From Anaerolineales bacterium (lineage in GTDB: Bacteria > Chloroflexota > Anaerolineae > Anaerolineales > Villigracilaceae): a stretch of DNA of 64,000 bases. A program made the translations under genes and the position numbers. A model generated the notes under the pieces. It was given only the letters and a program-made list of their open reading frames with translations, was not told where the DNA came from and did not search any database. This document shows positions 25,264 through 33,131 of the stretch, in pieces. The stretch spans positions 124,001-188,000 of the forward strand of contig JABARH010000010.1 in NCBI GenBank assembly GCA_019187665.1, read 5' to 3'. Numbering within the stretch: position 1 is the stretch's first letter; every line of letters begins with the position of its first letter.

Positions 25264-25875
25264 ATGAAACGCATTGATCCTTCCATTCTTGTCGGCGCCG
25301 CTCTAATCGTCTTGGGTGGGCTGTTCGTTTTGCAGAACATGGGCGTTCTTAACGATGTCGGCGATATTTTCTGGGGCGTTGCCTTCCTTGCGGCGGGCGC
25401 CTTCTTCCTCGTTTCGTATTTTGGCGGCGCGTGGTGGGCGGCCATCCCCGGCTGTGTGCTGGTGGGAATCGGCGCGCTGATTTTGCTTCCCGATTCACTC
25501 GATCGTTTTGGCGGCGCGCTCTTTTTGGGCGGCATTGGACTTGCGTTCTGGCTGGCCTATTTCCCGGCGCGGCAGGAACGCTGGTGGGCGCTCATCCCCG
25601 CCGGCGTGCTGACCACCCTCGCGTTCATCACCTTCCTGCCCGAACTCGCCGGCGATAAATTCACCCCGGGGTTTTTCTTCCTCGGCCTCGCGTTGACATT
25701 TGCGCTGGTGGCATTGCTGGCTGGCATGCGCTGGGCGTGGTATCCGGCGGCCGCTCTGGGCGGGATGGGATTCTTGTTTCTTGTCGCGCTCGGCAGCCTG
25801 GCGAATTATATTTGGGCGGCAGCGCTGATCGCGGCCGGGTTGTTTCTCGTGTTCCGCTACTTCCGCCCCGCCTGA
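25264..25875 (+). CDS. Polytopic LiaI/LiaF-N-like membrane protein
   Basis: The protein has 203 residues with seven to eight hydrophobic segments separated by very short loops and many Gly/Ala/Trp residues. It starts MKRIDPSILVGAALIVLGGLFVLQNMGV, close to the start of LiaF-type transmembrane regions (FPSIGNIWPxxxI style). AAGGAG stands 6 bases before the ATG, and the gene begins 9 bp after the LiaF-like gene, so the three form an operon that ends at the hairpin 25891-25922. No catalytic residues are recognised. Confidence 0.6.
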   Translation: MKRIDPSILVGAALIVLGGLFVLQNMGVLNDVGDIFWGVAFLAAGAFFLVSYFGGAWWAAIPGCVLVGIGALILLPDSLDRFGGALFLGGIGLAFWLAYFPARQERWWALIPAGVLTTLAFITFLPELAGDKFTPGFFFLGLALTFALVALLAGMRWAWYPAAALGGMGFLFLVALGSLANYIWAAALIAAGLFLVFRYFRPA

Positions 25876-25890
25876 TTCATCCCTGCAACC

Positions 25891-25922
25891 AAGCGCCTCC
25901 GCGTTAAAAGGCGGAGGCGCTT
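25891..25922. terminator. Terminator hairpin after the LiaF-like operon
   Basis: Perfect 12-bp inverted repeat AAGCGCCTCCGC / GCGGAGGCGCTT with an 8-base loop. A's precede and T's follow, so it could also serve the convergent cyclic-nucleotide-binding gene ending at 25976. Confidence 0.75.
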
Positions 25923-25975
25923 TGATTCCATTCCCCCGGCAAAGGCCATGCGTGAAAGTCCCATCGGCGCGGCCC

Positions 25976-26452
25976 TTACTTTCTTTTTCGCGTGTTATGC
26001 GGAAGCGCCCGTTCCAGGATGGAGCGCGCCTGCGCGTTGGCATCCTTCCAGCGATTGGACACTAATTGCGCCAGGCGGTCGAGCAGTTCCGCGCCTTCCT
26101 TTGGGTGTTCAGCGGCAAGCGCCCGCAGACTGGCGCCGCGCGCGCGCAGGGCCTGCAAATCTTCGCGCGCCAGGGCGCCCAGGGTATATTGCGGCGCGCC
26201 GATTACCGCCGACCAGCCGAATGCGTCTCCAGCGTGGATTGTGATCAAGTTCATGCTTGGCCCATCATAGGGCTTATAGCGCGTCAAAACGCTTCCGTGC
26301 AGGATAAGGTACAGAAAAACGGCCGGGTCGCCTTGTTCGAAGATGACCGTCCCAGACGGACAGGAATACGGCTCGAAGTCTTGCTGCACGAGCCGCCTTG
26401 TCGCTTTCGAAAGGCCGTCGAAGATCGTCATTGGGCTGCGTGAGCGCTGCAT
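25976..26452 (-). CDS. Stand-alone cyclic nucleotide-binding (cNMP/CRP-N) domain protein
   Basis: The protein has 158 residues. Residues about 10-130 match the Crp/Fnr ligand-binding beta-roll: YSCPSGTVIFEQGDPAVFLYLILHGSVL and the HAGDAFGWSAVIG segment in the phosphate-binding-cassette position. The Arg that normally binds the cyclic phosphate is not evident (TLGAL follows), so the ligand may not be cAMP. No helix-turn-helix follows, so it is not a complete CRP-type regulator; it may be a co-regulator or sensor subunit. A downstream start (MTIFDGL) at 26431 is possible. It is divergent from the TlpA gene. Confidence 0.75.
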   Translation of the reverse strand: MQRSRSPMTIFDGLSKATRRLVQQDFEPYSCPSGTVIFEQGDPAVFLYLILHGSVLTRYKPYDGPSMNLITIHAGDAFGWSAVIGAPQYTLGALAREDLQALRARGASLRALAAEHPKEGAELLDRLAQLVSNRWKDANAQARSILERALPHNTRKRK

Positions 26453-26553
26453 TTGCTGTCATCTTAACGGACTGGAAAGACCAGACATAGTGGCATCCTT
26501 CCCGATTGTTTGGACATTTGTCCCGGACGTGGGCGAAGCGTCCCCGGCCGGGT

Positions 26554-26583
26554 TATACTCTGCCTGTTCTATTCAAATCAAGG
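26554..26583 (+). promoter_or_regulatory. Promoter -10 box for the tlpA-osmC unit
   Basis: TATACT at 26554-26559 would start transcription near 26566, giving a leader of about 22 bases that includes AAGGTGAT in front of the ATG at 26588. No clear -35 box is visible 16-18 bp upstream. Confidence 0.4.
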
Positions 26584-26587
26584 TGAT

Positions 26588-27151
26588 ATGAGATCTCACT
26601 CCCCGTTTCAACGTATCGTAGCCATGCTTCTGATCGGGTTCGGCCTGATTGCCGTCGGCGTGGCCTCCATGACCCTGATCACCCTGCGCCGCAGTCAAGG
26701 CGTGAGTCCGGATCGTTCTGCCATTCCGGTCAAGGTGAATTACCCCGCGCCTTCCCTGACCCTGGCCGACCTTGGCGGGACGGAGCGCTCTCTCGCCGAG
26801 TATCGCGGCCAGGTTGTGCTGGTTAATATGTGGGCCACGTGGTGTCCGCCCTGCCGCGAAGAAATGCCCACACTTGAATCTTTTTATCGCGATTATCGCG
26901 ATCTGAATTTTGTCATTATCGGCTTGAACGATGGCGAAGCCCCGATCGAGGTGAGCGATTTTGTGAATTTATACGGCCTGACCTTTCCCATCTGGCTCGA
27001 CCCTTCTCATCTTTCCGAGTCGGCGTTCAACACCATGAACCTGCCCTCTTCGTTTGTCATTGACCGGCAGGGACAGGTGCGCCTGCAATGGGTGGGCGGG
27101 GTTGATCGCGATCAACTTGAACAATATGTCATACCGATCATCGAGGAGTAA
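26588..27151 (+). CDS. TlpA/ResA-like membrane-anchored thioredoxin-fold protein
   Basis: The protein has 187 residues. An N-terminal membrane helix (about 8-33) is followed by a thioredoxin-fold domain with the active-site WCPPC (C86, C89) in VLVNMWATWCPPCREEMP and the cis-Pro region NLPSSFVIDRQG. This matches TlpA/ResA/CcmG proteins that reduce disulfides outside the membrane, for example apocytochrome c. The start at 26588 was chosen because AAGGTG precedes it and the hydrophobic helix follows. OsmC begins 3 bp after its stop. The multiheme cytochrome operon in this window would need such a reductant, but that link is only circumstantial. Confidence 0.88.
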   Translation: MRSHSPFQRIVAMLLIGFGLIAVGVASMTLITLRRSQGVSPDRSAIPVKVNYPAPSLTLADLGGTERSLAEYRGQVVLVNMWATWCPPCREEMPTLESFYRDYRDLNFVIIGLNDGEAPIEVSDFVNLYGLTFPIWLDPSHLSESAFNTMNLPSSFVIDRQGQVRLQWVGGVDRDQLEQYVIPIIEE

Positions 27152-27154
27152 ATC

Positions 27155-27634
27155 ATGGACGGAAAAGTGACCTGGAACGGAAATATGACCTTCGAGGCAG
27201 TTGGCGATTCCAACTTGCCAATCCTATTCGACTCGCCCGACGACCCGGCCTCCGCGCGCCGCGGCCCCGGCCCGATGGAGGTCTTTGCCCTCAGCCTGGC
27301 TGGTTGTACGGCGATGGATGTGATCTCCATCCTTCAGAAAAAAAAGCAGGCGGTGACCGGCTTTGAAGTGCGCGTCCACGCGGAACGCGCCACAGACCAC
27401 CCAAAAGTGTACACGCGCGCCCGCCTTGAGTACCGCGTGAGCGGGCGCGGCGTGCAGGAATCGGCAGTGACGCGCGCCATCGAACTCTCGGTTGAAAAAT
27501 ACTGTTCGGTTCACGCGATGCTGTCGCGGGTTTTTCCGATTGATGTGGGTTATGTCATTTTGGAGGAGGGAGGCGGGAACGTGCGCCGTGTGGTGAGCGA
27601 AGGCACATTCACCTCCTCGGAGGAAATTGAATAG
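27155..27634 (+). CDS. OsmC/Ohr-family peroxide reductase-like protein
   Basis: The protein has 159 residues, the normal length for OsmC proteins. The redox cysteines are C51 in LAGCTAMDV and C117 in EKYCSVHAM, both in their family positions; RGPGPMEVFALSLAGC is the conserved helix around the first. These enzymes reduce organic hydroperoxides using the two cysteines. It starts 3 bp after the TlpA-like gene, so the pair is probably an operon combining a thiol reductase with a thiol peroxidase. Confidence 0.88.
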   Translation: MDGKVTWNGNMTFEAVGDSNLPILFDSPDDPASARRGPGPMEVFALSLAGCTAMDVISILQKKKQAVTGFEVRVHAERATDHPKVYTRARLEYRVSGRGVQESAVTRAIELSVEKYCSVHAMLSRVFPIDVGYVILEEGGGNVRRVVSEGTFTSSEEIE

Positions 27635-27665
27635 CCCGCGCCGGCGGGACGGCGAACCGCCTGCG

Positions 27666-29156
27666 CTATGGGTCCGCCATCACCTGGCTGTAAAGATCGC
27701 CGCATTCGCAGGCCGTGACGATCAGGCTGCCGCGCGTTAATGTGCCGCGGTAGGCCGTCGAACCGCCGTGTGTCACCCAGCCGCCCAGGTTGAACGCCAG
27801 CGGCCCATCCGCAAGAATCCATTCGCCGTTGTATTTGCGCGCGATGTGAACATGAGTCCCGGTAACGCGGCCGCCTTCGCAGGAGGGATGGCCGACCGGA
27901 TCGCCCCGCTTCAATACCTGACCCAGCGCGGCGCGGCCCGACGCGGCAAGATGCAGATAGTAAATGACCCAGCCTGTGCGCTCGTTTCCGTCGCCGTCGA
28001 GATCCAGAACGACCGTCCCAAGTTCAGAGCGCGCCACCACCCCGTCGGCTACGGCGATCACGTAGTATTTATCCTCCGCCAGGAAGCATCCGCTCTTATC
28101 GGAAGGTGGCGCGAAGTCAATCGCCGCGTAGGGCTGCAGGGTTCCCCAGCCGGTGTGCGGGCCGCCGGTGTACGACCAGGATTGTCCCGCCTGAAACGGC
28201 AGGGGAAATTCCGGCTGGCGCAGGCTGCCGGGAATCAGCACGGTTTGATCCTGCCATGGATCGCCGAAGAGGGCCGCGTAGGTTTGGGCAAAGCCGCCTG
28301 GTTGGATGGCAGAATCAAAGTCGGAGCCGGACAGGACCTGCGAGAAATAATATTTCATACTCACCGAAGCGGCGTTGTCCCACGGGTCGGGGCGGAATAA
28401 TTTTCCATCGCGCAGATCGAATTCTGTGAGTCGCCCCATACGCCAACTGTAGTATCCATGATTGAGCGTGTTGGCCGCCTTGACCAGTTGCAGGTACACC
28501 GTACCGGAGAATTCCTCCTCGAAGCCGAGGAGAAATTGCTCGCCCGGTTTTTCTGCCTGTGAAACGGCCCCCGCCTGATATTCGAGCAGGGCAATGAGCA
28601 GGCGCGGGCTGACGCTGAAATTAACGGCAACATAATCCACAATGCCCGCGCCGCTGCGCCACATGCCGCCCGCGTAGGCGCGATAACTTTTTAGCCAGCC
28701 ATCAGTCTTGACCAGATAGGCAGTGGTGTTGAAGCCGGTCAACGTCGGCCCGTTGACCAGCGCGTGGTCGGGGATGATTTGAAACGGCTCCGCCCACAGC
28801 GGCAAATAGTAGATCGGAATCTTCATCGGCATGTCCGGCGGCATGGTGGTCGCGTCGCGCGGGATGAATGAATTGGCCGCGAAGATCTCCTCTTCTGTCG
28901 TGTTGAAGCGCCTGGCGAGCGCGGGGATGGTGTCGCCGGTTTGCGCGATGTACTCTACCAACTCGCCGGGCGCATAATGGGGTCGTCCTGGCAGGGTGGA
29001 AGAGGATGAAGATTCCGACGTGGGAGTTGGCGGAAGCGCGCCAACCCCAAACGGGGAAAGCGGCGCGCAGGCCGAGAGGCTCAGCGTGAGCAGGAGCAGG
29101 AATCGCGCGGGGGTTTTGATCGTGTTCTGCCGCGCTTTTGCAAGAACCTTATTCAT
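27666..29156 (-). CDS. Lipoprotein with LysM and M23 peptidase-like domains (copy 3)
   Basis: The protein has 496 residues. A lipoprotein signal (LLLLTLSLSAC) gives a lipidated Cys. A Pro/Ser/Thr linker leads to LysM (VEYIAQTGDTIPALARRF), a central helical region (LLIALLEYQAG; YYSWRMGRLTEF), and a C-terminal M23/LytM-like domain with His in TGGPHTGW, Asp in AIDFAPP, His in YYLHLAAS and the HVHIARKYN signature. These could form a zinc site, though the spacing of the first His and Asp is longer than in classical M23 enzymes. The expected role is peptidoglycan binding and hydrolysis. The start at 29156 is inside the stop region of the upstream copy (8-bp overlap). An alternative start at 29192 would put 12 extra residues before the signal. 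Confidence 0.82.
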   Translation of the reverse strand: MNKVLAKARQNTIKTPARFLLLLTLSLSACAPLSPFGVGALPPTPTSESSSSSTLPGRPHYAPGELVEYIAQTGDTIPALARRFNTTEEEIFAANSFIPRDATTMPPDMPMKIPIYYLPLWAEPFQIIPDHALVNGPTLTGFNTTAYLVKTDGWLKSYRAYAGGMWRSGAGIVDYVAVNFSVSPRLLIALLEYQAGAVSQAEKPGEQFLLGFEEEFSGTVYLQLVKAANTLNHGYYSWRMGRLTEFDLRDGKLFRPDPWDNAASVSMKYYFSQVLSGSDFDSAIQPGGFAQTYAALFGDPWQDQTVLIPGSLRQPEFPLPFQAGQSWSYTGGPHTGWGTLQPYAAIDFAPPSDKSGCFLAEDKYYVIAVADGVVARSELGTVVLDLDGDGNERTGWVIYYLHLAASGRAALGQVLKRGDPVGHPSCEGGRVTGTHVHIARKYNGEWILADGPLAFNLGGWVTHGGSTAYRGTLTRGSLIVTACECGDLYSQVMADP

Positions 29157-30750
29157 CGGGCTTTCTGAAAATGATGGACCAGGCCTGTCCAACCGGGTCG
29201 GCGGTGACGGTCAGGCCGCCGCGTGTCATTGTGCCTTCATACGGATTAACGCCCGCGTGGACCATCCAGCCGCCCAGTATCATTGGAATCGGCCCGTCGG
29301 CGGGAATCCATTCGCCGTTATATTTGCGCGCGAAATGCACGTGTGTGCCGGTGGATTGGCCGCCCTCGCAGGAGGCGTGGCCGACGCGGTCATCCACGTT
29401 CAGCCAGGTGCCTTTTGCGGCGCGGTCTTCTGTGGCGATGTGCAGGTATAGTAAATTCCAGCCGGTCTGTTCGATACCGTCCCCGTCGAGGTCCACCACA
29501 ACCACGCCCTTCTCAGAACGGACAACCAGGCCCGACGCGGCTGAAAGCACCCACGAACGCGTCGCTTCGCAGCCGCCGTGTTCGGTCGAGGGCGCAAAGT
29601 CCACCGCGGCCAGCGGGCCGTCGTGTTCCCATGCGCCGTGTGGGCCGCCGGTTAAACTCCATTCGCGGTTCGGCTCGAACGGCAGGATCAATTTGGGTTG
29701 CGCGAGTCCCGGCGGAATGAGCGGCTCCGCCGAAGCGGCGCGCGCCCAGGGATCGCCGAACATCTGGTTGTAGAGCGCCGGGAAATTATTCACCGCGTTC
29801 GGGTCGAGTATCTGCTGCCATTCGGCGCGGTTGTGCAGGCGCGAGAAAAAATATTGCAGGGATACCGTCCCGGCATTCAGTTCGGGGTTGACGCGCATCC
29901 GTTCCCCGTCGGGAAAGGTGATCTCGGTCAACCTCCCAGCGCGCCAGCCATAATAGCCCTCGTACACCTGGTTGATGGCCCACACCGTTTGCAGGAATAG
30001 CCCCTTGTATTTTTTACTTTCGAATCCCATCGGATACTCTTCGTGCAGCGATGAGTTCGGCGAACCATACACCCAGCGGCTTTCATATTCGAGCAGGGCC
30101 AGGATCAGGCGCGGGCTGATGGAGTTTTCCCAGGCGGCGCGCTCAATGGCCTGCGGGCCAGTTGTCCAGCCGGTGGAGCCGAGGTACTCGCGATACTGAC
30201 TCAAATGCCCGTTCGCGTTCAGGATGAACTGCGTGGAATTGAAGCTGGTTGACGTGGCGGAAAAAACCACCTCGGCGTCGGGCAGCAGCCGGAGATTTGG
30301 CGTGCTCTCTCCGCCGATTCGTCGCGGGATGAAAAGCAGAATGCCCGGATCAACGAGACCGCTGGCCGGAAGATTCTTCGGCGACGTGATCTCGTTCTTA
30401 TCTATCCCGAAGCGGGCCGCCACGGCCTCGAGCGTATCTCCGCTTTGGGCATAATACAAGATCGGCTGGTGGGCCGGGTCTGCTGTAATGGTCGCGTCCG
30501 GGACCGGGGAGGCGGGCAGGGAGACCGGTGTAAAGATGAGAGTCGGGGTGGGCTGCGCGGCGACGGTAACCGGCAAAAAAGGAACAGCGCTGGTCGGGAT
30601 ATTGGCGGTTGGCGGAAGCGCCAGCGTCAGTGGATTGCCTGGCGCGGAGATGGCGGTCGGCGTCTGATATTCACCCCAGATGGCAGAATCGGTAGCGCAG
30701 GCAGAGATGAGAATGGAAGCGGCCGCGAAGGTACAAAGAAGGCGTTTCAT
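29149..30750 (-). CDS. Lipoprotein with LysM and M23 peptidase-like domains (copy 2)
   Basis: The protein has 533 residues. The signal MKRLLCTFAAASILISAC has a clear lipobox, followed by a Pro/Thr-rich linker, LysM (ILYYAQSGDTLEAVAARFGI), the central helical region (LILALLEYESRWVYG; YEGYYGWRAGRLTEI) and an M23-like domain (TGGPHGAWEHDG, AAVDFAPS, LLYLHIATED, HVHFARKYN). The ATG at 30750 was preferred over the longer frame because the signal peptide starts there and a perfect TATAAT lies 9 bases upstream. The next copy downstream overlaps by 8 bp. In the central region the GYYxWRxGxLxE pattern recurs in all three copies. Confidence 0.82.
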   Translation of the reverse strand: MKRLLCTFAAASILISACATDSAIWGEYQTPTAISAPGNPLTLALPPTANIPTSAVPFLPVTVAAQPTPTLIFTPVSLPASPVPDATITADPAHQPILYYAQSGDTLEAVAARFGIDKNEITSPKNLPASGLVDPGILLFIPRRIGGESTPNLRLLPDAEVVFSATSTSFNSTQFILNANGHLSQYREYLGSTGWTTGPQAIERAAWENSISPRLILALLEYESRWVYGSPNSSLHEEYPMGFESKKYKGLFLQTVWAINQVYEGYYGWRAGRLTEITFPDGERMRVNPELNAGTVSLQYFFSRLHNRAEWQQILDPNAVNNFPALYNQMFGDPWARAASAEPLIPPGLAQPKLILPFEPNREWSLTGGPHGAWEHDGPLAAVDFAPSTEHGGCEATRSWVLSAASGLVVRSEKGVVVVDLDGDGIEQTGWNLLYLHIATEDRAAKGTWLNVDDRVGHASCEGGQSTGTHVHFARKYNGEWIPADGPIPMILGGWMVHAGVNPYEGTMTRGGLTVTADPVGQAWSIIFRKPDE

Positions 30751-30759
30751 GTCGGAAGG

Positions 30760-30765
30760 ATTATA
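30760..30765 (-). promoter_or_regulatory. TATAAT box directly before a lipoprotein start codon
   Basis: On the minus strand TATAAT is followed by 9 bases and then ATG (30750). Transcription would start about 3 bases before the ATG, giving an essentially leaderless mRNA. No convincing -35 hexamer is seen. Confidence 0.45.
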
Positions 30766-30955
30766 CCTGTCCCGGCGCGCCATCGAAGGCGGTTGTTGGT
30801 TGGCGTGTACGCAAAGGTTGTGATTCATTCGACGCTGCAACTGCCTGATTGGCTGGGCAAATCACGGGCGTTGCCAGGGGAGAGCGTCGCTTACGCTGGC
30901 GCAGACGAACGTTCTCTAACGTCTGCACATGGTGGTTGGATTAGGCCAGAAAAAA
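30766..30955. other. Spacer between lipoprotein copies 1 and 2
   Basis: I find no gene here. The spacer contains a small structured patch at about 30882-30928 with GTTCTCTAACG, an 11-mer that also occurs inverted at about 50591-50601 after the ComEA-like gene. The rest up to the promoter of copy 2 has no recognisable feature. Confidence 0.4.
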
Positions 30956-32572
30956 TTATCTCAGGATCGTATTGAGATCTGAGATTGCCTCGAGCGCCTC
31001 GAGGATGACGTTGCCGCGCGTGAGGAAACCATCGTATTCTGCGCCGGCGCTGCTGCTCACCCAGTTATCCATGATGAAGGGCATGGAGCCGCCGGCAGAG
31101 ATCCATTCGCCGTTGTATTTGCGCGCGATGTGTAAATGCGTCGCGTTGGAGAAACCGCCCTCGCAGGAGGGATGACCGATGCGTTCGCCCGCGCGGACAT
31201 ATGTTCCGCGTGCGACGCGGTCGCGCGCCTCGACGTGCATGTAGAGAACATTCCAGCCGGTCTGTTCATGGCCGTCTCCGTCAATGTCTTGAATCACCTG
31301 ACCCTCGCCGGTGCGGATGATCAGCCCATCGGTGACGGCGGTGACCCAGGCGTCGGTTGTGAAGCAGCCCGAATCTTCCACGATGGGAGAGAAATCCAGT
31401 GCGGCCCACGCCGAACCGGAGTCCCAGCCGCCGTGCGGACCGCCGGTGTAAACCCACGCCGTACCGCGTTCAAAGGGCAGGGTCATGCGCGGTTGTTGTA
31501 ACCCGTCTGGCACGAGCGGTTCGACGGCATAGTCGAAGGGATGCTCTCCGAACAGCAGAAAATAGGTGTTGTAGAAACTGAACGGATTTCCTTCCGGCGC
31601 GCCCACATCCGACGCCCACGCGAGGCGGTCATCCAATTTTGCGAAGAATTGCTGCACCCCGGCCGTTCCCGCGTTGATGGTCGGGTCCAGCGGCGCGACC
31701 GATCCATCTGCCAACACCCAGTTGCCCACCGCGCCCGCGCGCCAAAGATAGTAGCCGCGATTCAATTCGTCGGCGGCGTAGGTGAGCTGATAATACAAAC
31801 CGTATCGCGACGGGTCGGCGATGCCCAGTGCAAAATCGGTTTGGGGCGGAAACGGGTTTGTGACCCAGCCGCTGCGATGTTCGATCAAGGCCAGCAGGAG
31901 GCGCGGGTTGATGGAATAATTTTCGGCTACGCGCGTCACGATCTGCGCGGCCGTCATCAGTTCGCCGTTGACCTCTTCGGCGTGGACAGCCAGGTAGCCG
32001 CCGTTGCGCTGGATGAACTCGACCGTATCAAAGGTGACGCTGGCCGGACCGTGGACGAGTTCTGAATCGGGGATGATCTTGAATGTTGAAGCGGTCAATT
32101 CCGGGCGCGAGAGCGGGATGATAAGCGTCTGCCCGGCATTGAGCAGATTCGCGTCGCTGAGGCCGTTGGCCTGCATCAAATCTTCGAGACCGATCCCGTA
32201 GGCCGCTGCAATATCGCCGAGGGTGTCGCCGGGCTGGGCGATATATTGTTCCTCGTGTATGCGCGGCGCGGGCAGCGGGTGTGGCGCGTCGGGCGTGGGG
32301 GTGAGAAAGGGCTGGTTGGAAGGGCGCAGGCGCGGGATGAGTTCGTCGAGCGGGATGGCGGTCGGAACAATGAACGGTTCGTCGGTTGGGTAGGGTGAAG
32401 GAGGAGGAAGCGCCTGCCCGACTGGTGGAGTCGAGAGTGGGTTGCCATCCAGCGGGATGAAGGGGTTGTAGGTCGGGTGAACCAGCGGGGATTCACCGTA
32501 GGTCTGTGAGCAGGCCGCGAGAAACGCGGCCGCCGCGGCCGCGCTGAAGAGCATACGCAGGAATTGTTTCAT
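30956..32572 (-). CDS. Lipoprotein with LysM and M23 peptidase-like domains (copy 1)
   Basis: The protein has 538 residues. Signal MKQFLRMLFSAAAAAAFLAAC with a lipobox, a long Pro-rich linker (about 25-90), LysM (EEQYIAQPGDTLGDIAAAYGI), the shared central region (LLLALIEHRSGWV; NRGYYLWRAGAVGNW), and the M23-like domain (TGGPHGGWDSGSAW, AALDFSPI, VLYMHVEARD, HLHIARKYN). Two adjacent ATG codons (32575 and 32572) are possible starts. TAAAAT at 32586-32581 lies 5 bases before the first, so the mRNA is probably leaderless. It is the first of three tandem paralogs that likely act on the cell wall or sheath; overall similarity is strongest in the C-terminal half. Confidence 0.82.
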   Translation of the reverse strand: MKQFLRMLFSAAAAAAFLAACSQTYGESPLVHPTYNPFIPLDGNPLSTPPVGQALPPPSPYPTDEPFIVPTAIPLDELIPRLRPSNQPFLTPTPDAPHPLPAPRIHEEQYIAQPGDTLGDIAAAYGIGLEDLMQANGLSDANLLNAGQTLIIPLSRPELTASTFKIIPDSELVHGPASVTFDTVEFIQRNGGYLAVHAEEVNGELMTAAQIVTRVAENYSINPRLLLALIEHRSGWVTNPFPPQTDFALGIADPSRYGLYYQLTYAADELNRGYYLWRAGAVGNWVLADGSVAPLDPTINAGTAGVQQFFAKLDDRLAWASDVGAPEGNPFSFYNTYFLLFGEHPFDYAVEPLVPDGLQQPRMTLPFERGTAWVYTGGPHGGWDSGSAWAALDFSPIVEDSGCFTTDAWVTAVTDGLIIRTGEGQVIQDIDGDGHEQTGWNVLYMHVEARDRVARGTYVRAGERIGHPSCEGGFSNATHLHIARKYNGEWISAGGSMPFIMDNWVSSSAGAEYDGFLTRGNVILEALEAISDLNTILR

Positions 32573-32622
32573 CATACAGAATTTTACCAAGCCCCGCCCA
32601 CGTCAACAGGACGCGACGTCGG

Positions 32623-33120
32623 TCATGTCACGCTTAAGAGCGCCTGTCGTTGCTCCACTGTTTCGCCCGGTTTTACGCGCAAGCGCGCGACCGTCCCGTT
32701 CTTTGGGGATTTTAATTCGTTCTGCATCTTCATCGACTCGAGGATCAGCAGCACCTGCCCCTTTTCCACCTGGTCGCCCTCGTTGACCGGGATCGAGACG
32801 ATCAAGCCCGGCATGGGCGCCTTTAAGTTGAATTCGCCGCTGGTTCCGGCGCCGGCGCCGGCCGTGGCGCGCAGGCGTTTTTCGCGTTCATCTTCCACAG
32901 TCAGGTTATATAAGCGGCCGCGTAATAGCACCTGCAAGCCCTCTTCGGTCTCATATACGTACGACTCGTAGGATTTGCCGTTCATGATCAGCGAATGCAC
33001 CGGCTGTCCGCGCACGGAAACAAAGTCAATTTCCTGAATCTGTCCGTTGACCGAGATGCGGCGGTCGTCGAGAATCTCGACCAGGTATTCTTTTCCGTCC
33101 AGTGAGGTGATGTATTTCAT
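32623..33120 (-). CDS. Biotin carboxyl carrier subunit of an acyl-CoA carboxylase
   Basis: The protein has 165 residues. The C-terminal 75 residues are a biotinyl/lipoyl domain with the biotinylation motif ESMKM and the flanking APMPGLIVSIPVNEGDQVEKGQ typical of carrier domains. The N-terminal half (YLVEILDDRRISVNGQ) resembles the BT-linker region of propionyl-CoA carboxylase-type alpha chains split from the carboxylase. The ATG at 33120 is preferred because of the family start and AGGAATCC upstream. It lies 11 bp after the biotin carboxylase gene, with which it must function. Confidence 0.9.
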   Translation of the reverse strand: MKYITSLDGKEYLVEILDDRRISVNGQIQEIDFVSVRGQPVHSLIMNGKSYESYVYETEEGLQVLLRGRLYNLTVEDEREKRLRATAGAGAGTSGEFNLKAPMPGLIVSIPVNEGDQVEKGQVLLILESMKMQNELKSPKNGTVARLRVKPGETVEQRQALLSVT

Positions 33121-33131
33121 CGAATGGATTC

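Noticed and set aside
26509..26515. TTTGGAC as a -35 box for the tlpA promoter
   Set aside because: It is 38 bp from the TATACT box, far outside the 16-18 bp spacing.
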